DNA of 64,000 nucleotides from Draconibacterium mangrovi (GTDB lineage Bacteria > Bacteroidota > Bacteroidia > Bacteroidales > Prolixibacteraceae): the NCBI RefSeq assembly GCF_010586825.1, contig NZ_JAAAGB010000006.1:1-64000 (forward strand). The letters are read 5' to 3'. The notes beneath the pieces were generated by a model that searched no databases, was not told the DNA's origin, and was given only the letters and a program-made list of their open reading frames with translations. Each line of letters begins with the position of its first letter. Position 1 is the first letter of the stretch. This document shows positions 35,990-44,719 of the stretch, in pieces. The position numbers were made by a program, and so were the translations under genes.

Positions 35990-37165
35990 TTATTCTTTTA
36001 ATTTTACAAGTATTAAAACTGGATTATCGTTTTCGTTTAAACTACTTACAAATTCATGAAAGTTTTTTTTCTTTTCGGGGTACTTGGGAATTGAGTTTCT
36101 GAAATCATCTGAGTACATATGTTGAATTAGATCCATGGAATAAATCACGCCAATTAGTTCATTATTCTTCTGCCTTAACGGCACAAAAGAAGGACCATTA
36201 TCATAATTGTTTGGAATCCCAGTCGAGATGAACGAAAATGATTTATTTAGTGATTTATCATAGTAATCAAAATGTTCATCTTTATTAAAGGAATAATTAT
36301 ATAACCAATATTCTTTTGTCTCAATAATATGGTTCATTAGAATATATTTGAAATCTTTTCTTTTTACAAATTCCATAAATTCTTGTCGGAACCTAGCCGG
36401 GCACTCATATTTTCCAGAGTTGAATACCAACTTCGGAATGAAACTATTATCGGCTGAAATTTGGTATAAGGTATCATTCAGTATATTCTCCTTAACAAAT
36501 AAGGAATTGTTAAAATGGTAACAACTAAACTCATTTATGGTACTAAAATAATTTCTACTAGAAAACTGAACCGGACGGATATCGCTTTGTATTAATTTAA
36601 ACTCAGTTGTGAATATTTTATAACTAAATTGTGTATTTCCATTTACATTACATAACATCATCAGCAATCTGTCTGGTTGAATAAATTCCATGTCAAAAAA
36701 AGGTTGTGTGTGATAGTCGGGACAATCGATCTTCTCAAGAAACCTTCCACCTATATCGTAGATTAAGATTTTCGCTGGTGAACTTGCGTATATATAAATT
36801 GTTTTATCTGCCTCGTTGAAACAAAAGCCACTTAATGTGTTATATTCATTTGGCCCATTTCCTTTATGCCCTATTTGTCTGATATACTTTCCGGAACGAT
36901 TGAAAAGATATAACTTAGCCGGATTTAGATTTTTGATAAATATATATTCGTCTGAAAATTTTACTTTGTCAATATTATTAATTAAATTCTCATTAGTTGT
37001 TTCAAGTGGGACATACATAATCTCGTCTGTAATATCGGCCAATTTTAGATTCCCGGGACAGTTCATCCCTGCTATAATATCAATGACCTTTGGATTTTGA
37101 GCAAATGTATGCAAACGAGAAAGTAAAATAATAATGAACAAAATTGTGTGTAATAATTGTTTCAT
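35990..37165 (-). CDS. 6-bladed beta-propeller protein paired with precursor peptide 1
   Basis: 391 residues. It has a Sec signal (MKQLLHTILFIIILLSRLHT, cut after FAQ) but no lipobox, the only one of the five that is not a lipoprotein. Entry strand LKLADITDEIMYVPLETTNE, then LYLFNRSGKYIRQIGHKGNG and ILIYDIGGRFLEKID blades, ending ENDNPVLILVKLKE. It starts 61 bases after precursor 1. A soluble periplasmic or secreted form would differ in location from its sister proteins. Confidence 0.8.
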   Translation of the reverse strand: MKQLLHTILFIIILLSRLHTFAQNPKVIDIIAGMNCPGNLKLADITDEIMYVPLETTNENLINNIDKVKFSDEYIFIKNLNPAKLYLFNRSGKYIRQIGHKGNGPNEYNTLSGFCFNEADKTIYIYASSPAKILIYDIGGRFLEKIDCPDYHTQPFFDMEFIQPDRLLMMLCNVNGNTQFSYKIFTTEFKLIQSDIRPVQFSSRNYFSTINEFSCYHFNNSLFVKENILNDTLYQISADNSFIPKLVFNSGKYECPARFRQEFMEFVKRKDFKYILMNHIIETKEYWLYNYSFNKDEHFDYYDKSLNKSFSFISTGIPNNYDNGPSFVPLRQKNNELIGVIYSMDLIQHMYSDDFRNSIPKYPEKKKNFHEFVSSLNENDNPVLILVKLKE

Positions 37166-37226
37166 TTGGTAATTTTTATGGAGAAGGGATATGGAAGATA
37201 TCCCTTCTCCATTTTATTATTAATAC

Positions 37227-37451
37227 TTAAACCATACAATTATAAAATGTTGTCCCAGAATAATATGACCTGCACTGTTCCAAAAGGTCTCCAGAGCAAT
37301 ACGGATTTAAAAAAGTGCCAAGTAAATTTGCCTGACTATCAAAACAATATACTTTGCCAGGATCTTCGGCATAACCACCTTTTAAGTTTAACAGTTCGTT
37401 GTTTTCAATCACCTTTTCAGGGTTGATCGATAATTTTCCAAGTTTCTTCAT
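37227..37451 (-). CDS. GG-leader cysteine-rich precursor peptide 1
   Basis: 74 residues. Leader MKKLGKLSINPEKVIENNEL plus LNLKGG; predicted core of 48 residues starting YAEDPGKVYC, with four cysteines (VYC, PYC, EQC, YNC) spread over the core and the end YNCMV. Unrelated to the eight-Cys cores beyond the leader, so the system handles diverse peptides. It is the first precursor in the direction of transcription, just after the disulfide oxidase gene. Confidence 0.8.
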   Translation of the reverse strand: MKKLGKLSINPEKVIENNELLNLKGGYAEDPGKVYCFDSQANLLGTFLNPYCSGDLLEQCRSYYSGTTFYNCMV

Positions 37452-37549
37452 TTTTATTGATTTTGAAATTAATCACTAATAGTTAAGGGGATAATATACC
37501 GCTATACAAGGTTGGCAGCCTTTCACGGATTTTTGTATCTTTGCCACCA

Positions 37550-37628
37550 TCTCCTTTCTTTGTTGAAAAGGAAAGAGCTGGCAGGAAGCAGCTAATGACA
37601 ATTCACGCAGGCTTCCTGCCTTTTACTT
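37550..37628 (+). ncRNA. Candidate small RNA unit 1 (opposite strand, upstream of precursor 1)
   Basis: The best copy: TTGG at 37512-37515, 20-base spacer, TATCTTTG at 37536-37543. The transcript would hold a hairpin TCCTTT...AAGGA (37552-37573) and the terminator GGCAGGAAGC (37580-37589) with GCTTCCTGCC (37611-37620), then TTTTACTTT. The terminator lies across the last ten codons of the disulfide oxidase gene on the other strand, so the transcript is antisense to that gene's 3' end. Confidence 0.6.
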
Positions 37629-39235
37629 TCCCTTGTTAATTGTATAATATCGTCAATAAATAATTCAATATCATTGTAATCGTATTGTGTTGAGAATTTA
37701 TACCCGTTTACATAGATTGTTGGCGTACCCTCAACTTTGTATTTTTCAAAAAGCGCTTTGTTTTTGTCTTCAATTTGCTTAGCAATATCGAAAGCTTTGG
37801 ATATGTCATTTGCGTAAATTGATTTCCTGTTTTGTTTGAACAGGGAATACCATTTGTCGAGAAAATCAACGGTATGTGCAGCCCCTTGCACAATGTAAGT
37901 GGAATACAATGTATTTATCAGTTTTTTTGATTCTTCATCGTTATAAACCGAAAAAACAGCGTTGATTTTTATATCAGGGCAATTCTCTAATAAATTTTTA
38001 AGTTTATTAAAAGCACTGGCACAAGGATTGCAATATGGACTAAGGAATGCTGTTACCGTTAATTTGGCATTGGGGTTTCCAAGAATCAAACTATTTTCAT
38101 CTTCTTGGAATTCAGTAAACCCATTACCCTTCAAAAGATGCAAGAAAATATCAGGATTTCGTTTAAACTGAAGAAATAAATAATGCTCTTTCTTTTGTTC
38201 TGTAGATTTATGGTAAAAAGCCTTAAAGGTTAACCAAATTGAAGCGGGGACTAAAAATGAAACAATTAATTGTAGCAATTCAATACCCGAGAAAGTAAAA
38301 AATTTTAACGAAGGAAATAAAATAATAAATTCTGCAATTAATATCACTTGCACCAATAAACAAAATGGGCACCATTTTTTTAGTTTTACCGATTGATAGT
38401 AGATAGAAAATACCGGATACGGCATTGATAATGCACTGATTATGGCAAGTAGCCCAAACGTGTTATTTTCTGGAATGTCCAATAAAAAAATGAGTGAGCC
38501 GGAGAAGAAAACAAGCCCTGTATCGGCCCAGTTTATCCAACCAAATAATTTCGATGCTTTTGAAGACAGAACGGTATCGCAATCAGTTTTAGAGCCAAAA
38601 CCACAAATCTTGTCTGCTAGCGGTGTATGAACCTTGAGTTCGTGTAATACCAGAAAAATGGAAGCCGTCAGCCCAACTATTTTGCTTGCCAGTAATCCAA
38701 AAAAATGAAATCCGAGAGAAGGAAATAAACTACCCGATCCAGCGGTAAAACTTAAAACAACTAATACTAAAAGTGTTATAACTCCAATTGGTAAAAGGCT
38801 TTTATTCAGAAACTCGTTTTGCCGAATATAAGAATATTCCTTTTCGCCTGAAATCTTGCTCCCTTCCATTACCACAATAGCTCCTGACATTCTTTCTGCG
38901 AATTTTTCGAATTCCTCTGTAACCCCTCCACTCCCCGTCACGAAATAAGTTACTTGTTCATAATTTATCTTTTCTACAAATACCAATTGGCCTCCTGAGG
39001 TTTTCAAGTGAGCAATAAATGGCATTTCCAAAGCTCTAATTTCGTCTAATTCGAGGTTTAAAGCATAATGATCAACCTTCCATTTTTTTAGGGCGTCGCA
39101 AACACTCTTTAACGATGGGTAATGGGGATGCGCCAACAAAAATTCTTTAACCGAGGTATTTGTCACTTTAATTTTGAAATGTTTAATAGCCTTTTGTAAT
39201 ATAAAAATTACATTGTCTTCTTTCGATTTTAGCAT
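37592..39235 (-). CDS. C39-like/VKOR/thioredoxin fusion, disulfide-bond-forming protein
   Basis: 547 residues. Residues 1-125 resemble a C39 peptidase fold (HPHYPSLKSVCDALKKWKVD, IAHLKTSGGQLVFVEK) without the nucleophile; in exporters such domains bind leaders. Then a VKOR domain of about five helices with the loop pair CGFGSKTDCDTVL (about 210-218) and active-site CPFC (about 289). The C-terminus is a thioredoxin/DsbA-like domain with CNPC (about 398-401) and the cis-Pro GTPTIYVNG. Such fusions oxidise exported substrates using quinones, so this should form the disulfides of the precursor cores. The leader-binding-like N-terminus could dock precursors. It precedes precursor 1 and ends inside an antisense terminator. 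Confidence 0.85.
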   Translation of the reverse strand: MLKSKEDNVIFILQKAIKHFKIKVTNTSVKEFLLAHPHYPSLKSVCDALKKWKVDHYALNLELDEIRALEMPFIAHLKTSGGQLVFVEKINYEQVTYFVTGSGGVTEEFEKFAERMSGAIVVMEGSKISGEKEYSYIRQNEFLNKSLLPIGVITLLVLVVLSFTAGSGSLFPSLGFHFFGLLASKIVGLTASIFLVLHELKVHTPLADKICGFGSKTDCDTVLSSKASKLFGWINWADTGLVFFSGSLIFLLDIPENNTFGLLAIISALSMPYPVFSIYYQSVKLKKWCPFCLLVQVILIAEFIILFPSLKFFTFSGIELLQLIVSFLVPASIWLTFKAFYHKSTEQKKEHYLFLQFKRNPDIFLHLLKGNGFTEFQEDENSLILGNPNAKLTVTAFLSPYCNPCASAFNKLKNLLENCPDIKINAVFSVYNDEESKKLINTLYSTYIVQGAAHTVDFLDKWYSLFKQNRKSIYANDISKAFDIAKQIEDKNKALFEKYKVEGTPTIYVNGYKFSTQYDYNDIELFIDDIIQLTRESKRQEACVNCH

Positions 39236-39257
39236 AAGGAAATGGGTTTTGGATATG

Positions 39258-39881
39258 TCAGGATACTTTTAAGTTTTCTGTGTCATGAATAATGTAGGCA
39301 ATCACTTTTGCATTGCTTTGGACAGTTGAGTTTACGTTTGAAATATTAGAAATGCTAGTTTCAAGGCTATTTCTTAATTTATCGAGAATGATATTTTCTA
39401 GCTGGTGTGCAATTGGGGGTGTTGATAGAAAAGCGTTTGAAAACAGCTTTGTTAATTCGGGGACAACTTTCTTTCTTTTGGAAAAATAGGCAAAATGACC
39501 CAAAAGCCCATCTAGGCCTTTCTCCATATTAGAATGGTTTTCCTGTAGTTCAAAATAAATCTTTTTATCAAATTCCTCCAGCACTTCATTCGTGTCAGCC
39601 TCAATAAAACTATTTAGTACAAGGTATTCTATACCCCAACCAATTCCGGCTAAACCATTTTCAAAATCTACTGGGGTATCCGCTGTAATCTCTTCATAAA
39701 TTTCATCAATCAGTTCACCGGCATACTCCTCATAAATCTTGTTCTCAAATTTTCTAGAAAGGTGATAAAATAAGATTGAAATACCCATTTTGCCATTGAG
39801 TAGTCCTATATTGTTTATAAAACTTGCATTTAGCAATAAGGTATTTATTAAATGTTCCTGGTGGTCTACATCCGTTTTCAT
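39258..39881 (-). CDS. LanC-like protein, half length, lacking the zinc half
   Basis: 207 residues. GLLNGKMGISILFYHLSR and DFENGLAGIGWGIEYLVLN are typical of LanC-like proteins found beside Bacteroidales GG-leader peptides. LanC cyclases are about 400 residues and place the zinc ligands (His-Cys-His) in the C-terminal half, which is absent here; the protein ends soon after a short helical stretch. So it is unlikely to close lanthionine rings; leader binding or a scaffold role is possible. There is no dehydratase (LanB or LanM) in the cluster. It is 22 bases before the VKOR fusion gene and begins the core operon. Confidence 0.7.
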   Translation of the reverse strand: MKTDVDHQEHLINTLLLNASFINNIGLLNGKMGISILFYHLSRKFENKIYEEYAGELIDEIYEEITADTPVDFENGLAGIGWGIEYLVLNSFIEADTNEVLEEFDKKIYFELQENHSNMEKGLDGLLGHFAYFSKRKKVVPELTKLFSNAFLSTPPIAHQLENIILDKLRNSLETSISNISNVNSTVQSNAKVIAYIIHDTENLKVS

Positions 39882-40206
39882 TTAGGCAATGAATTTGATT
39901 TATAAAATTGTTAGATGGTATAGTTTATATATTAGACCCAAAATAGTTAGAAAAAACAAATAATAACATCTATGCAAATATGTTTAGCGACATAAATAGA
40001 AAATCTATATATGATTTGAGCAATAGATTGAACTAAAAGCGCATTTTATTTTTTCATTTTTAGATTCAATAAAAGAAAGGATATATAAGCTATGTATGTT
40101 AACGAAGTTAAAACTGTAATCAGATTTAATACAAGTAATTTCAAAAGTACTAGGGCAATTTATTCTTCATCAAAGTGCTAGCTTCGAAAACAATAAATAT
40201 GAGGTT
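39882..40206. other. Gene-free AT-rich region, probably the promoter area of the core operon
   Basis: No open frame of note and no clear repeat. The minus strand holds several near matches to the -7 element (for example ACATATTTG near 39973-39981) but no pair I would call a promoter with confidence. Confidence 0.3.
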
Positions 40207-42228
40207 TTATGATAACTGATGTTTTGATAATATACTTCTCATTTCCTGTTTCATTTCTTCAATTGCATCTGATTCAATTTTCACTTCTTTGTTTAAAAGT
40301 TCGTATGCTATCTTTACTGCTTTTTCTTTTTGCCCGGTTTCATCATATAATTTGGCAAGTAGGTATTTTGGGTAGAACCGGCTCGGAATCATTTGCCATG
40401 CATACAAATAAGCTTTTTCTGCTTTTTCGATTCTCCCCAGGGCCTTTTGGCTATCGCCCAAAGCAGTGTACAATATTGTGTTTGGATAATATTCCCGGGC
40501 ATATTCCAATATCTCAACAGCTTTGTCATGCTTTTCGGCCATAGACAGTGCTTTGCCATAATTGAGCAAGAAGTCGCCGTTATACCTTAAATACGGAAAT
40601 GTTTTCTCGTAATCTTTTATACAAATTTCATACGCTCCCATTTGGTATATGGTAAAAGCCCTTTTCCAGTTCGTATTGGCATCGTACAATTTTACTACGT
40701 TCTGAATAAATATATAACCTCCAAAGAGAAGTAGGGTAATTATTGATATTCGTCCAAAATTCAATAAGAAGGTATTTTGATTCTGATAACTTGTTTTTAC
40801 ATCAAAGTTCATTGGTACTATTTTCAGCACCTGAAAAGGTTTTAAATAATCTGCAACCAATGCCAGAAGTACTACAATATTTATTTTTATGGGAATGATT
40901 TCAGCTGGATATGAGAACAAACCAAAAATAATGATAGCTACAAAGGTTGTACGAAAGGCTATTAGGAATAATTTTTCTGTCTGATTTAATCGAGTTGTTT
41001 TACCAAATAGTACGAATCCAATAATTATCAGACAGATACTCAGTCCAAAAATCCCCATTTCAACACCAATACGGATAAACTCATTAAAAGCATATTTCGT
41101 GTTGTCTGCAACAAAACTTTCATAAGAGCTAAGGTTTTGAGCAAAATAGTTGGCCTGATAGTCCATGTATGTCGCTTCAAACGCATTTATTCCATGTCCA
41201 AAAATTGGTTTGTCTTTAATGATTTGCGATGATACTTTCCATATTAGAAACCTTCCATCAACCGATCCTTGTTTCATTGTGTATAAGGAGAACAATCCGC
41301 TCAATAATAAAACAACAACAGTTATCGCACCTATAACCTTAATTATAGTTTTTCTTAATAATTTGTCAACTCTGACTTTCCATTTCCCTTTAAAAAGAGT
41401 GATGTTTCTTAATAAATCAGGTTGCCACATATGCATAAAAACAAACAGCAGGGAACTTGCTATGGCTACCCATGCAGCACGAGACCTTGAAGCTGGCAAC
41501 ACTAATAAGGTTGTAATAATTGAAATTCCTATTAAGTATTGCGATAGATTTGTTCGGTTCTGATAGGCAGTTTTTGTGATTTTCTGAACAAGGGGTTCTA
41601 GGGCAGATTCCGACATAGAGCCGAGATCTTTTATATTAGTTGATTTGTTTGGAGCCGGAAATTCTGTCCCGGAAATATTTTTATGATGGTTTAGGTGAGT
41701 TGTATATTTTAATAGGAATAGAGCTAGGGCTAACGGTATAATTGAAATTAAGTAACCCGAATATGGACCGGGATTAAAAAAACTTCCTGTAATTTTGAAC
41801 GTGCTGTGATTAGACGGATAAATATCATATAATTGCAGGTTGCCATAAATAGCCTGGGCTGTTCCTGCTATAAGTAAGGAGAATAGCAATATTACATTGT
41901 ATTTTTTATCTATTCCACGCAGCGTTATGTATAGCAAAATATAGGAGATTGTTTCCAAAATAAAAGCGATGGAAAAATAATTTTGAATGTAGCAATGAAT
42001 TCCCGTAAGGACAATTAAAGAAAGTAACAAAATATCTGTTTTTGTAATGTTTAGGATTAACGAGGTCAAAGGTTTTGATAACCTTAAAAGATGTAACGAC
42101 AAGATAGCCACACTAAAAATAATAAAAATAAAAAACTGCCCAGTCTGGGCATGTACGAATTGATTTGAAAATCCCCATGGTACCGTACAGAGGAATAGTG
42201 ACAGTAAAAGAATTTTGAGTATATTCAT
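40207..42228 (-). CDS. O-antigen-ligase-like membrane protein with C-terminal TPR repeats
   Basis: 673 residues. About ten membrane helices (to about 490) with the Wzy/WaaL-type region SRAAWVAIASSLLFVF and, in the large periplasmic loop, DGRFLIWKVSSQIIKDKPIFGHGINAFEATY, the motif of O-antigen ligases and polymerases. The last 150 residues are TPR repeats (YGKALSMAEKHDKAVEILEY, LGDSQKALGRIEKAEKAYLY). WaaL-like enzymes transfer glycans or polymerise them; some transfer to proteins. In this family with TPRs the substrate is often a secreted protein. Upstream of the peptide operon on the same strand; a role in decorating the peptides or propellers is speculation. Confidence 0.75.
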   Translation of the reverse strand: MNILKILLLSLFLCTVPWGFSNQFVHAQTGQFFIFIIFSVAILSLHLLRLSKPLTSLILNITKTDILLLSLIVLTGIHCYIQNYFSIAFILETISYILLYITLRGIDKKYNVILLFSLLIAGTAQAIYGNLQLYDIYPSNHSTFKITGSFFNPGPYSGYLISIIPLALALFLLKYTTHLNHHKNISGTEFPAPNKSTNIKDLGSMSESALEPLVQKITKTAYQNRTNLSQYLIGISIITTLLVLPASRSRAAWVAIASSLLFVFMHMWQPDLLRNITLFKGKWKVRVDKLLRKTIIKVIGAITVVVLLLSGLFSLYTMKQGSVDGRFLIWKVSSQIIKDKPIFGHGINAFEATYMDYQANYFAQNLSSYESFVADNTKYAFNEFIRIGVEMGIFGLSICLIIIGFVLFGKTTRLNQTEKLFLIAFRTTFVAIIIFGLFSYPAEIIPIKINIVVLLALVADYLKPFQVLKIVPMNFDVKTSYQNQNTFLLNFGRISIITLLLFGGYIFIQNVVKLYDANTNWKRAFTIYQMGAYEICIKDYEKTFPYLRYNGDFLLNYGKALSMAEKHDKAVEILEYAREYYPNTILYTALGDSQKALGRIEKAEKAYLYAWQMIPSRFYPKYLLAKLYDETGQKEKAVKIAYELLNKEVKIESDAIEEMKQEMRSILSKHQLS

Positions 42229-42360
42229 GATTAGTTTACATCCAAATATTTCAGTTGTTTTTTATGTGCATAAATATAGGTAATTGTTTCTTGTGAATAT
42301 AATCTCTACTTATTGTGTGATATAAAATTTGTTTTTAAAGACAATAGAAAATCTAACCTT

Positions 42361-42900
42361 TTGAAGCTGAAATTCACAGAATTAATTGATCGTATCAATA
42401 CATTTGAAAAAGAACTTAAAAAAGCAAGAAATACTGGAAAAGATAATTTAAATTATTCGGCTAATGCGTTTGTTTCTGCAAAATAGTAATACTTAATGTA
42501 TTGGATTATGTAAAAGAAAAAGGATTTGATAATATTAAAGAAGAGACGAATCGTCTAAAAAACATGAAACGAAAAGTATTTAGCAAACTTAGTTTTTATT
42601 CAAAAACCCACCCGATAGAAACCAATCGTCCTAAGTAAAACAAAAAGTTTCAAATCAAGTACCTAAAAATGGAATTTCCTAAATTTCATCAATACCTAGA
42701 ATTGAACTTTGACTTTTGCGAATATTATTAGAGAGGACTGACCTACTTAGAGGATATTTATTTTGTACGAAATCAGGAAATTCTTATTTGAAATCCCAAG
42801 AGGTATGAGCAGAACATGATCAAAAGTTCTGAATTTCTTTTGATGAACTGGCCTTCAATATTTTGGCTTATGAGAATTTTGAAAAAAAGTAGATAATGAA
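42361..42900 (+). pseudogene. RteC relic, multiply disrupted
   Basis: Plus-strand frames broken by many stops read TELIDRINTFEKELKKA, NLNYSANAFVSAK, then KEKGFDNIKEE, NMKRKVFSKLSFYSKTHPIE, and later KFHQYLELNFDFCEYY and RGLTYLEDIYFVRNQEI. In order these match the RteC domain (compare IKPKFCYRLIYYRKIYNIEM and FIRYYRSGASHLDSLYFLRG in the intact copy at 43576-44409). RteC controls excision in CTnDOT-like elements. The relic shows that an earlier element sat here in the opposite orientation. The remainder of 42229-43114 is AT-rich with no gene. Confidence 0.65.
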
Positions 42901-43114
42901 ATTGTCAAGATGAAAAAACAAGAAATATTCTATATTTTCAATACAAGATCGATATATTAACTTGTGGTCCATTATCGAAAGATTTGAATGAGAATTGGGA
43001 AATGGCCTTCCGTTTTTATCATGTATTTATTATTCTGATAGGATATTCATTTATTTTTTGGAAGTATAATAAGATCTTTAATGTTAGCATTTAATATAAG
43101 AATAAGGTTTGAAA

Positions 43115-43405
43115 TTACCTGTTTTTAGGAAATCCATCATAAATAAAATTAGTAACATCCGATTCCAGATAGTAAACCTTTCTACCAATTAGACGATAAG
43201 GTAGTTTGCCGGATGAACGAAAACGCTGCAAGGTTCGTTGGCTTACTTTTAATAGGAGACAGAGGTCTTGATTATCGAGTAAGATTTCATTATCAATTTT
43301 TGGAGTGACTGTATTATCCTGCCGGTCAATTTTACGACCAATTTTTTCCAGTTGACTTGTTAAGCGGTTCATCCACGAATCAAAATATTTTTGGTCGATA
43401 TACAT
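43115..43405 (-). CDS. Excisionase-like helix-turn-helix protein
   Basis: 96 residues. N-terminal coiled coil (DSWMNRLTSQLEKIGRKI), then a MerR-like/HTH_17 winged helix: LLDNQDLCLLLKVSQRTLQR, FRSSGKLPYRLIGRKVYYLE and SDVTNFI. Small proteins of this kind accompany integrases and RteC in Bacteroidetes mobile elements, where they act as recombination directionality factors or repressors. No integrase is in the window. Divided from the RteC gene by 170 bases on the same strand. Confidence 0.8.
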   Translation of the reverse strand: MYIDQKYFDSWMNRLTSQLEKIGRKIDRQDNTVTPKIDNEILLDNQDLCLLLKVSQRTLQRFRSSGKLPYRLIGRKVYYLESDVTNFIYDGFPKNR

Positions 43406-43575
43406 ATCAGTAACTTTTAAAATTACTGTAAACTTAAGGGGAAGGAGTATTGCTGATCAGGAAGTCGGTATCATTTTTCTTTTAGCGTTTGGTGTAAGGT
43501 GCATATAAACAGTGTTGAGAGTGTTGTGCTTTTTGCAAGTTTGCTTCAGTTAATATGAATATTTACTCGGTATAA

Positions 43576-44409
43576 TTATTCAGATTTGCGTCCCATTCGT
43601 TTTAAGAGAGCATTTTTTAAGTTATCAAGAAATGGGGTAGGGACATTTCTGATTTTCATATCGCTAAAAGAACGCGATAGGTTTTTATCCAACTGGATAT
43701 TAAAAACTTTCTGGATGTAATCGGATAATTGCGTTAATGGAACATCTCCGAAAGAATTATCACTATCCCATGAGTAAAGCTGTTCCATAAGTTCTGTTTT
43801 TGTCCCTTTCCATGTAAGTTTGGTTGCAGGGAAACCAAAATGAAATGGTGTTAGGCCGTTGGTATTTAACAGCTCTATTTCTTGCATCAAATATGCAGAT
43901 AACATATCGTTTGATAATATTTTTGCAACTTTAAAATCGCAGTTTGTTGAAAAATTTGGATCTAGCTCGAAATAGAAAGTTTCCAGGTACTGTTCCGTAT
44001 CCATCTTTCCTCGCAGAAAATATAATGAATCCAGATGAGAAGCACCCGAGCGGTAATACCGTATAAAATCGAGCCGCTTAATGTTATATTTATTGATTTC
44101 ATTCAACTCATCGGAGAGATACTCCTTTTGTTTGTTGGCTCCTGCAGGGCGGTTCATTTCGATGTTGTAGATTTTTCGGTAATAAATTAAACGGTAACAA
44201 AATTTCGGTTTAATCTCTTTAAAAAAGGTAATCTCTTCCATTTCGTCCCGAAATTTATAAGAAAGAATAAATTGTTTTAGTTTATCGAACGATTCAGCAA
44301 GTACGCGTGATGCTTCGAGCGATTTTTTTAAGACATTATTGTTCGATGACTCAATATTCTCTATTAATTCATCGGTCTGTTTTCGCAGATTAGTAATGTA
44401 TTCAAGCAT
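43576..44409 (-). CDS. rteC: RteC-domain protein
   Basis: 277 residues from ATG 44409 (an upstream open frame adds 17 unlikely residues). Helical N-terminus, then FFKEIKPKFCYRLIYYRKIY, NKQKEYLSDELNEI and FIRYYRSGASHLDSLYFLRG, the RteC core; a C-terminal winged-helix-like part follows (GTKTELMEQLYSW, DVPLTQLSDYIQKVFNI). In CTnDOT, RteC binds DNA and activates excision genes after tetracycline induction through RteA/RteB. Here it travels with the HTH gene and HU-like gene; transfer and mobilisation genes are missing, so it belongs to an element remnant or to a larger island beyond view. The symbol is by domain similarity. Confidence 0.75.
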   Translation of the reverse strand: MLEYITNLRKQTDELIENIESSNNNVLKKSLEASRVLAESFDKLKQFILSYKFRDEMEEITFFKEIKPKFCYRLIYYRKIYNIEMNRPAGANKQKEYLSDELNEINKYNIKRLDFIRYYRSGASHLDSLYFLRGKMDTEQYLETFYFELDPNFSTNCDFKVAKILSNDMLSAYLMQEIELLNTNGLTPFHFGFPATKLTWKGTKTELMEQLYSWDSDNSFGDVPLTQLSDYIQKVFNIQLDKNLSRSFSDMKIRNVPTPFLDNLKNALLKRMGRKSE

Positions 44410-44719
44410 AAATTTTAGTTTTTGATTTGTAGTGAATATTTTAATGGGGTAGAGGCTCAAGAGTTATTCGAAAAAATGGTGGTTATAATCAGTGGCTCTC
44501 CTAATGATCTAACTATTCATGTGGTATAAATAGTTCGACAGACGATGGTCCGCATAAAAGTTGAAGCAAGGCTAAGATGAGATCGTGGTATTTTAAAAAT
44601 ATTGTGTTAACAATAAGTGTAAGATAGAAGTAGACTTACCCTATAAAATCCTGGAATAACATAGATTATTTAGATCACATTTACACCAAATTGCAATTAA
44701 AAAATAATTATATTTACAA

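Noticed and set aside
28424-39881. Lanthipeptide system
   Set aside because: The LanC-like protein lacks the zinc half and there is no dehydratase, so lanthionine formation is not supported.
28424-39881. Radical-SAM-modified peptide system, as usual for this leader type
   Set aside because: No CxxxCxxC radical SAM gene occurs anywhere in the window.
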